A DNA stretch of 16,783 nucleotides from Phyllobacteriaceae bacterium (GTDB lineage Bacteria; Pseudomonadota; Alphaproteobacteria; Rhizobiales; Ancalomicrobiaceae): contig JAAYVT010000612.1 in the NCBI GenBank assembly GCA_012517025.1, positions 1-16,783 on the forward strand, in the 5' to 3' direction. Of this stretch, positions 1 to 4,996 are shown in pieces. The notes beneath the pieces were generated by a model, which searched no databases, was not told the origin of the DNA, and worked only from the letters and a program-made list of their open reading frames with translations. The position numbers and the translations under genes are program-made. Within the stretch, counting starts at the first letter, position 1. Every line of letters begins with the position of its first letter.

Positions 1-1
1 G

Positions 2-91
2 GTCGCCGAACGCCCCTTCGCGGCGCTCGCGGTGGCCGCCGGCCTGGGGCTCGCCCTGGGCTTCCTGACCCGGCCGGGGAACGGCCGATGA
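2..91 (+). CDS. DUF883 (ElaB/YqjD-type) membrane protein, C-terminal fragment
   Basis: The window opens inside a reading frame that ends with TGA at 89-91. The visible 29 residues (ERPFAALAVAAGLGLALGFL then a short TRPGNGR tail) have the form that closes DUF883/ElaB/YqjD proteins: an E-[RN]-P-[FW] entry, a glycine-zipper transmembrane helix and a basic tail. Family members sit in the inner membrane through this helix and several are stationary-phase proteins that bind ribosomes. The stop overlaps the next start in the sequence ATGA, so the two genes are probably translationally coupled. The start and most of the protein lie outside the window, so the family call rests on the tail alone. Confidence 0.6.
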   Translation, partial: VAERPFAALAVAAGLGLALGFLTRPGNGR

Positions 92-480
92 GCGGCACCC
101 GGCTTTTCGGGCTCGACGGCGATCTCCTTCGCCGTCGCGGCGCGATCGCGGTGGTGGCCGCGGCGACGGCGGCGACGGCCCTCCTTCTCGCCGTCGGTTG
201 CCTCGCCTGGGCCGGACAGATCGCGCTCTCGCACCATTATCCGCCGGAGATCGCGGCGCTGATCGTCGCGGCGATCGCGGTCGTGGTGGCGATCCTGGCG
301 GTGATCGGTTGCGCCTCGGTGGTGGCGCGCACCCGCCGCGAGGTCGGACGCGCGGTCGCGGCGAGCGCGGTGGCGACCGTCGCCCCGGCGGCGGTGTCGC
401 TGGCGGTGCGTCACACCCGTCTCGCCGGCGTGGTCGCCGCCGCTGGCATCGGCTTCTGGCTGGCCCGCCGGGCGCGCTGA
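88..480 (+). CDS. Small membrane protein with two helices, holin-superfamily-III/YqjE-like
   Basis: The product is 130 aa. Hydrophobic helices are visible at about residues 19-43 and 54-80, followed by a basic turn (RTRRE). The C-terminal segment, about 108-130 (RHTRLAGVVAAAGIGFWLARRAR), itself resembles the glycine-zipper tail of DUF883 proteins. The start ATG overlaps the upstream DUF883 stop by 4 bp, which matches the common pairing of DUF883 (YqjD) with a YqjE/phage-holin-superfamily-III-like protein. The holin name is a family label only: no lysis genes are nearby. The role is unknown, presumably envelope or stationary-phase stress. I do not see a catalytic motif. Confidence 0.7.
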   Translation: MSGTRLFGLDGDLLRRRGAIAVVAAATAATALLLAVGCLAWAGQIALSHHYPPEIAALIVAAIAVVVAILAVIGCASVVARTRREVGRAVAASAVATVAPAAVSLAVRHTRLAGVVAAAGIGFWLARRAR

Positions 481-500
481 GCGGCGCGGCGAGGAAAGAT

Positions 501-530
501 CCGATCGTCTCGGAACTCTCGGACGATCGG
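501..530. repeat. 9-bp inverted repeat overlapping an EcfG-type promoter
   Basis: CCGATCGTC (501-509) and GACGATCGG (522-530) are perfect inverted complements separated by 12 bases. The -35 element GGAAC (512-516) lies in the centre, and the right arm falls within the promoter spacer. It could be an operator for a second regulator, or a weak hairpin ending transcription from the gene at 88-480. There is no T-run after it, which argues against a simple intrinsic terminator. Confidence 0.45.
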
Positions 531-536
531 TGCGTT
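512..536 (+). promoter_or_regulatory. EcfG-type general stress promoter
   Basis: GGAAC (512-516), a 16-base spacer, then CGTT (533-536). This exactly matches the -35/-10 consensus of alphaproteobacterial EcfG/SigT/RpoE2 sigma factors. The -10 element ends 54 bases before the start codon of the small secreted protein at 591, a normal leader length. The assignment is by sequence match only, strengthened by three further exact matches in this window. Confidence 0.75.
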
Positions 537-590
537 GATACCGAAAGACCACGGAGGATCGAAGCTCTTCCCCTCGACAAGGAGGTATCC

Positions 591-854
591 ATGACCGCCA
601 AATCGACCGTGATCGCGCTTCTCGGCGCTTCCCTCTTCTTCGTCACCTCGGCCGCGACGGCCACTCTCGCGGTCGACCGCGAGCGCACCAAGTTCCATTC
701 CGCGTCCGATCCGGCGTCCTGTCCGCCGCAGTCCTGCAGCGTGGTGATCAAGACCGCCGCCGGGGGCGCGCCGAGCCGCATCCTCGCCCCGGCCGCGATG
801 CCGAGGAGCGGATCCGGCGCGGGCTTCGTTCTCGTCGCCCAGAACGCCGAGTGA
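591..854 (+). CDS. Small secreted or membrane-anchored protein of unknown function
   Basis: This is an 87-aa product with a strong ribosome site (AAGGAGG at 579-585, ending five bases before the ATG). A longer ORF in the same frame starts at 198, but the Shine-Dalgarno sequence and the signal-peptide-like start MTAKSTVIALLGASLFFVTS mark 591 as the real start. The hydrophobic stretch at about residues 6-27 has an A-x-A type exit (SAATATLA). The mature part is short, contains two cysteines eight residues apart and ends in a hydrophobic GFVLVAQ segment. I do not recognise the family. The EcfG-type promoter just upstream suggests induction by general stress or in stationary phase. Confidence 0.7.
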   Translation: MTAKSTVIALLGASLFFVTSAATATLAVDRERTKFHSASDPASCPPQSCSVVIKTAAGGAPSRILAPAAMPRSGSGAGFVLVAQNAE

Positions 855-926
855 CGCCGCGGCGAGCCGCACGAGATCGAGACGAGCGAACCGTCCGCGT
901 TTCCCCCCGTGGCGGCGGTTCGAACC

Positions 927-967
927 GGAGAGGCGATCGGATCTGCGCCGGATGCGATCGCCTCTCC
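927..967. terminator. Hairpin between convergent genes, candidate two-way terminator
   Basis: Bases 927-939 (GGAGAGGCGATCG) and 955-967 form a perfect 13-bp stem around a 15-base loop. It sits between the small secreted protein gene (+) ending at 854 and the receiver-kinase gene (-) ending at 993, where a shared terminator is expected. Neither side has a real T-run, so termination may be Rho-assisted or weak. The rest of the 138-bp gap shows nothing else. Confidence 0.6.
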
Positions 968-992
968 CGAAACATCGAAAGAGCGGCGCCGA

Positions 993-2057
993 TCAATGCG
1001 CCGTGGCGGCGATCGGAAAGCGGATCACGGCGGCGGTTCCGACCGGGCGTTCGCTCCATTCGAGCGTCGCGTCCAGGGTCCGGCACATGGCGCCGACGAT
1101 CTTGGAACCGAGGCCCGACCCTTTGGTCGGCCCTTCGCCGTGCCAACCCACCCCGTCGTCCTCGACCGAAACGGTCACCACGCCCGAGGCCGCCGACACC
1201 GCGACCCGGATCTCGCCGCTCTCGGTTTCGGGGTAGGCGTATTTGAAGGCGTTGGTGACGAGCTCTCCGACGGCGATTCCGAGCGAGACGGCGTGGTCGG
1301 TCTTCAACACCAGCGGCGCCAGGGTCGAGGCGACGCGATGCACCGCCCCGGTTCCGGCCAGAGAGGCCTGCAACTCGGCGAGCAGGTGGCCGAGATAATC
1401 GGAGATCTCGACCTCGCCGACGCTCGCCGACGAATAGAGATGGCGGTGGACGCCGGCGACGGCGGTGATCCGGCTCTGGGTCTCCTGCAGCGCGCGTTTG
1501 GCCTCGTCGTCGACGACGAGCGAGGCCTGCATCCGCACCATGGCGGCGACCAAGCCGAGCGAATTGGCGACGCGGTGGTTGACCTCGCGCAGCAACAGTT
1601 CGGCCCGATCGCGGGCCTCGCGCACCAGCCGTTCGTTTTCCGCCCGCGCCTTCTTCAGCCGCCAGCGTTCGATCGCCTGTTCGAGGGCGGCGACGAGGAG
1701 GTCGTAGAATTCGCCGGAAACGTCCTTGATGACGTAGTCGTCGGCGCCGCTCTTCAGCGCCTCGACCGCCAGATGCGCGTCGGCGGAGCCGGTGACGTAG
1801 ACGATCGGCGGGCGCCGGTCGCGCGGACCGACGCGCGCCAGGATGTCCAGCCCGGTCTCGCCGGCGAGCGTGTGGTCGAGCGCGATCACGTCGACGTCGC
1901 CGGCCTCGATCCGCGCCAGAGCCGCATCGCCGGTCGTCACGTGGACGACGGTGTGGCCGCGCCGGGAGAGCGCCTTGCGCACCAGGGTCGCCAGCGCCGG
2001 GTCGTCCTCGACGTGCAGGACCGTCATCGGTCCCGCCAGATCCGTGCCGTAGGGCAA
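993..2057 (-). CDS. Receiver-HisKA_2 (HWE-class) hybrid sensor kinase
   Basis: This 354-aa soluble protein has no membrane segment. Residues about 11-125 form a receiver domain: acidic pocket E17/D18/D19, phospho-acceptor D61 (IALDHTL), T89 and K111. A short helical linker leads to a HisKA_2 dimerisation region at about 153-240, with the motif LLREVNHRVANSLGLV and likely phospho-histidine H161. An HWE/HisKA_2-type ATPase domain follows, with N box GELVTNAFKYAYPE (N269), G1 VEDDGVGW and G2 GSGLGSKIV. Kinases of this class feed the PhyR-EcfG general stress pathway in alphaproteobacteria, so that is a plausible but unproven output. The start is TTG at 2057, with GGAGG nine bases upstream and one base after the preceding gene's stop. 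An ATG at 2027, starting directly at the receiver (MTVLHVEDD), is the alternative. It is the last gene of the - strand set. Confidence 0.9.
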   Translation of the reverse strand: MPYGTDLAGPMTVLHVEDDPALATLVRKALSRRGHTVVHVTTGDAALARIEAGDVDVIALDHTLAGETGLDILARVGPRDRRPPIVYVTGSADAHLAVEALKSGADDYVIKDVSGEFYDLLVAALEQAIERWRLKKARAENERLVREARDRAELLLREVNHRVANSLGLVAAMVRMQASLVVDDEAKRALQETQSRITAVAGVHRHLYSSASVGEVEISDYLGHLLAELQASLAGTGAVHRVASTLAPLVLKTDHAVSLGIAVGELVTNAFKYAYPETESGEIRVAVSAASGVVTVSVEDDGVGWHGEGPTKGSGLGSKIVGAMCRTLDATLEWSERPVGTAAVIRFPIAATAH

Positions 2058-2058
2058 G

Positions 2059-2505
2059 TCAGTCGACCTCCGGGATCTGCATCACGGCGAGGAACAGGCC
2101 GAGCTGCCGGATCGCATTGGCGAAGCTCTCGTAGTTGAGCGGCTTGGTGATGTAGACGTTGGCGCCGAGGTCGTAGCAGCGCTGGATCTCGCGCTGATCG
2201 TCGGTGGTGGTGAGGACGATCACCGGCGAGCGCCGGAGATGCTCGTTCGCCTTGATCCGCGCCAGAATGTCGATGCCGGTCATGTCGGGCAGGTTGAGAT
2301 CGAGCAGGATCAGATGTGAGCGCCCGGCGCTCGCCGTGCCGGACCCGTCGGCGCCGAGCAGATGGGCGAGCGCCGAGGTGCCGTCGCCGAAGGAGACGAT
2401 CTCGTTGGTGACGCCGGCGCGGCGGATGTTCTTCTCGATGAGACGGGCATGGCCTTCGTCGTCCTCGATCATCACGATCACGACGGGTTTGGGGTCTCTC
2501 GTCAC
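2059..2505 (-). CDS. Single-domain response regulator (CheY/Rcp1-like)
   Basis: This 148-aa protein is a lone receiver domain with no output domain. It has the acidic pair in MIEDDEGHA (E14/D15/D16), phospho-acceptor D69 in LILLDLNLPDMTG, T100 in VIVLTTTDD, and K121 in YITKPLNY. The layout and the long alpha-4 segment match Rcp1-like receivers that pair with phytochrome-like or CHASE3 histidine kinases. The GTG start at 2505 overlaps the kinase stop by 4 bp (GTGA), with AGGAGAGG upstream. It is probably phosphorylated by the preceding kinase and passes the signal to a partner protein or acts as a phosphate sink. In alphaproteobacteria such receivers often modulate the general stress response, but that role is inference here. 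Confidence 0.92.
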   Translation of the reverse strand: MTRDPKPVVIVMIEDDEGHARLIEKNIRRAGVTNEIVSFGDGTSALAHLLGADGSGTASAGRSHLILLDLNLPDMTGIDILARIKANEHLRRSPVIVLTTTDDQREIQRCYDLGANVYITKPLNYESFANAIRQLGLFLAVMQIPEVD

Positions 2506-4010
2506 GTCTCACCTCTCCTGATGCGCAGCGCCAGATCCTTGGCGACGACCACGCGGAACATCGTACCATTCGCCCCGTCGCTGGAAACCGTGACGTCTCC
2601 GCCCAATCGCCGCGCCATGGCGCGGGTGTGGGCGAGGCCGATGCCTTCGCCGGGGCGATCCTGCGGCCCGGCCCGGCGGAACAGCTCGAAGATGCGCTCC
2701 CGATCCGCCTCCGCGACGCCGCGGCCGTTGTCCTCGACCTCGAAGATCGCGTCGGCGCGCTCGATTCGCCCGCGCACCACGATCCGTCCCGGCCGCCCGA
2801 CGACGAGGTACTTCGCCTCGTTGTCGAGGAGATTGGTGAAGATCTGCTCGAGACCGGCGCGATCGGAGACGATGGTCGGAAGCTGTCCCTCGATCGTCAC
2901 CTCCGCCTCGACCTCGTCGAAGCGCTGGCGGATCGCGGCGACGCAGCCTTCGACCAGATCGCGCGTGTCGAGGCTCTCCGGCTCGAGCAGGCGGCGACCG
3001 GCGCGGGAGAGCTTGAGGATCTCGTTGATCAACCCGTCCATGCGGGTCATCGAGGTGCGGATGAAGCCGAGCGCTTCGGGAACGTCTTCCTCGGCGGCGA
3101 TGTGGGCCTGGGCGACGACGGGATCGGAGCGATCGCCGCCGTGGCGGTCGACGAAGGCGCGCAGCGTCGCCGTCGCGGTCTCGAGCTCGGCGGTGAAGCC
3201 CATGATGTTGACCAGCGGCGCGCGCAGGTCGTGGCTGACGATGTAGGCGTAGCGCTGCAGCTCCTCGTTGGCGCGCAGGACGCCGCGGGTACGCTCGCCG
3301 ACGCGTTGCTCGAGATCCTCGTTGGCCTCGATCAGATCGCGCCGCGCCGCCTCGAGATCGCGCATGTGGCGGCGGATGAAGGCGGCCGCGCCGACGGCGA
3401 GGACGACGATCATCGCCACCCCGAGCGAGATCAGGGTGGTCAGCGTCGCCGAGGCCTCGCGCATCCGCTCGGCGCTGCGGATGCGATGCGCGGAAGCGAT
3501 CTCGCGGACGGCCGCCCCTTTGCCGCGCACCGCGTCCATGATCAGCTTGCCCTGATCGGAGGCGATCACCACCCGCGTTTCGTCGAGATGCCCCGCCTCG
3601 ACCTCGGCGAGATTGGTCTTCACCAGCTCCATCTTGCGACGTCCGAGCGTCACCAGTTCGTCGATCGCCGCCTCCGGTATCGCCCGACCCTCGTCGATCT
3701 CTCCGGCCCTGAGCCGCAATTCGGCGACGTGCCGTTCGAATTCGGCGAGCGTGGTCTCGTAGGGCGCGAGATAGCTCGCGGTCCGCGTGATGATGAAGCC
3801 GCGCTGCGCCGTCTCGGCGTCGACGAGGTCGGAGATCACCTCCAGCACCAGGCGGTCGACGCGCGCCGCCTTGAGCGCGTCGCCGGCCTCGCGCTGGGCG
3901 CGGCCGGAATAGACGAAGGCGGCCGACACGATGGTGAGCAATGCCACCGCGCCGACCGACAGAAGAACCGCGTTGTAGCCGGCGAAGGATCGCCAGAAGG
4001 CTCTCTTCAC
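2502..4010 (-). CDS. CHASE3-domain membrane sensor histidine kinase
   Basis: The protein is 502 aa from the GTG at 4010. Its frame stays open upstream to 4274, but that extension is low-complexity shadow sequence over the next gene, and GTG 4010 has GGGAG upstream and a 4-bp GTGA overlap with the preceding stop. In order: TM1 (about 13-35), a periplasmic CHASE3 sensor (about 38-180, with DAETAQRGFIITR), TM2 (about 190-213), a coiled coil (about 215-252), HisKA with H260 in IVSHDLRAPL, and HATPase_c with N box FTNLLDNEAKY, G1 VEDNGRGV and G2 GEGIGLAHTRAMARRLGGD. The N box reads NEAKY where NAIKY is usual. All catalytic motifs look intact. The adjacent single-domain receiver is the likely partner; the ligand is unknown. 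Confidence 0.93.
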   Translation of the reverse strand: MKRAFWRSFAGYNAVLLSVGAVALLTIVSAAFVYSGRAQREAGDALKAARVDRLVLEVISDLVDAETAQRGFIITRTASYLAPYETTLAEFERHVAELRLRAGEIDEGRAIPEAAIDELVTLGRRKMELVKTNLAEVEAGHLDETRVVIASDQGKLIMDAVRGKGAAVREIASAHRIRSAERMREASATLTTLISLGVAMIVVLAVGAAAFIRRHMRDLEAARRDLIEANEDLEQRVGERTRGVLRANEELQRYAYIVSHDLRAPLVNIMGFTAELETATATLRAFVDRHGGDRSDPVVAQAHIAAEEDVPEALGFIRTSMTRMDGLINEILKLSRAGRRLLEPESLDTRDLVEGCVAAIRQRFDEVEAEVTIEGQLPTIVSDRAGLEQIFTNLLDNEAKYLVVGRPGRIVVRGRIERADAIFEVEDNGRGVAEADRERIFELFRRAGPQDRPGEGIGLAHTRAMARRLGGDVTVSSDGANGTMFRVVVAKDLALRIRRGET

Positions 4011-4411
4011 GCCGCCGCTCCCGCCTCTGCGCCCCGGGCGGATCGCTCCGCCGTCTTCTCGATCTCGCGCTTCAGCCGTTCGACCACGGTGTCGTCCAGA
4101 TCTTCGATGCCGACCAGATGATCGCGGGCCTCGCGGGTGGCGCAGATGAGTTCGTCGAGCTTCACCTGGATCGCCATCCCGTCCCGATTCTGGGCGTTCT
4201 GGATGACGAACACCATCAGGAAGGTGACGATGGTGGTGCCGGTGTTGATGACCAGTTGCCAAGTGTCCGACCAATGGAAGATCGGCCCGGTCACCGCCCA
4301 GATCACGATCACCGCGCAGGCGGCGACGAAGGTCGCGGGCCGTCCGGCGAGCATCGACGCCTTGGAGGCGAAGCGGCCGAAGCGCGACGGCGGGGTCTTC
4401 TCGAGCGGCAT
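4007..4411 (-). CDS. Low-affinity iron permease family small membrane protein
   Basis: This 134-aa protein has two membrane helices (about 26-46 and 52-72) around the segment IFHWSDTWQLVINTGTTIVT, then FVIQNAQNRDGMAIQVKLDELI and a charged amphipathic tail ending in Ala. That pattern is characteristic of the bacterial low-affinity iron permease family (PF04120, Fet4-like). Bacterial members are much shorter than the yeast transporter, and transport activity has rarely been shown, so an accessory or sensing role is possible. I chose ATG 4411 (TGAGG about six bases upstream); an in-frame GTG at 4423 is possible. The stop overlaps the kinase start by 4 bp, so membrane protein and kinase are probably made together. 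Confidence 0.85.
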   Translation of the reverse strand: MPLEKTPPSRFGRFASKASMLAGRPATFVAACAVIVIWAVTGPIFHWSDTWQLVINTGTTIVTFLMVFVIQNAQNRDGMAIQVKLDELICATREARDHLVGIEDLDDTVVERLKREIEKTAERSARGAEAGAAA

Positions 4412-4437
4412 GGGGAACCTCACGGGGGAAACCTCAC
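4412..4437. repeat. Imperfect tandem duplication of a start-site segment
   Basis: Read on the - strand, the units GTGAGGTTTCCCCC and GTGAGGTTCCCC lie in tandem directly before ATG 4411. The first copy supplies the TGA stop of the DUF1269 gene, and the second supplies the GTGAGG ribosome-site-like sequence of the iron-permease-family gene. The copies differ by one T and one C. This looks like a small replication-slippage duplication next to the C-run. Confidence 0.7.
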
Positions 4438-4955
4438 GGGGGGGGGGGCTCGGACGGGGCGGCGGGCGCCCGCGCGGCGGAGAGCGCCGTCGAGAGCAAC
4501 GTGTCGACGTCGGCCGAGAGCGAAGAATGGAGCAGTTCGCCGTGTTCCTCGGCGAGCAGCGGCACGATCTTGTCGATCGGCATCTGTTGCGCCAGCACGA
4601 ACAGCACCGCCTTGCCGGGCACCACGCTCATCGCCAGCTTTCGCATGAAGTCGTCGTCGATGCCGTAGTCGGAGAGCCAACCGCCGAGCGCGCCGGCGGC
4701 CGCCCCGGCGGCGGTGCCGACGAGCGGATTCATGAAGACGAGACCGACGAGGCTGCCCCAGAAGGCGCCGCCGAGGGCGCCACCGGCGACGAGGTTGATC
4801 GACTGATCGAGGGTCACCTCGCCGGAGGGCTTGCGCACCGCCACCACCAGATCGGCGATCTCGATGGTGCCGCCGCGCGCGGCTTCCTGCAGACGGTCGA
4901 TGGTCCGACGGGCGGCGTCGGGGCCGTCGTAGACGATCGCGAAGAGTTGGCTCAT
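4434..4955 (-). CDS. DUF1269 glycine-zipper membrane protein
   Basis: This 173-aa protein begins MSQLFAIVYDGPDAA and has an alpha/beta N-terminal part (residues 1-50). A glycine-rich double membrane segment follows (about 54-93, GGALGGAFWGSLVGLVF then GTAAGAAAGALGG). A conserved DYGIDDDFMRKLAMSVVPGKAVLFVL block (about 96-121) and an acidic C-terminal part complete the DUF1269 (PF06897) pattern. The function is unknown; related proteins recur in stress and stationary-phase regulons. ATG 4955 has GGGAG eight bases upstream. An EcfG-type promoter at 5005-5029 lies just ahead, so this gene probably heads the - strand set running down to 993. The tail SEPPPP is encoded by the 11-C run and may vary. 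Confidence 0.85.
   Translation of the reverse strand: MSQLFAIVYDGPDAARRTIDRLQEAARGGTIEIADLVVAVRKPSGEVTLDQSINLVAGGALGGAFWGSLVGLVFMNPLVGTAAGAAAGALGGWLSDYGIDDDFMRKLAMSVVPGKAVLFVLAQQMPIDKIVPLLAEEHGELLHSSLSADVDTLLSTALSAARAPAAPSEPPPP
4438..4448. repeat. Homopolymer of 11 G (11 C on the coding strand)
   Basis: An uninterrupted 11-base run covers the last codons (SEPPPP) of the DUF1269 gene. It is the longest homopolymer I noticed in the window. Such a tract is prone to slippage in replication, transcription and sequencing, so the exact length should be treated as uncertain. Confidence 0.9.
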
Positions 4956-4996
4956 GGGGTTTCTCCCGAAGTGCGACGTCGCCGGCGAGGGCGTTT

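Noticed and set aside
88..480. Phage holin or lysis gene
   Set aside because: The label comes from a broad holin-superfamily resemblance. There are no endolysin, integrase or structural phage genes, and the pairing with DUF883 is a normal chromosomal arrangement.
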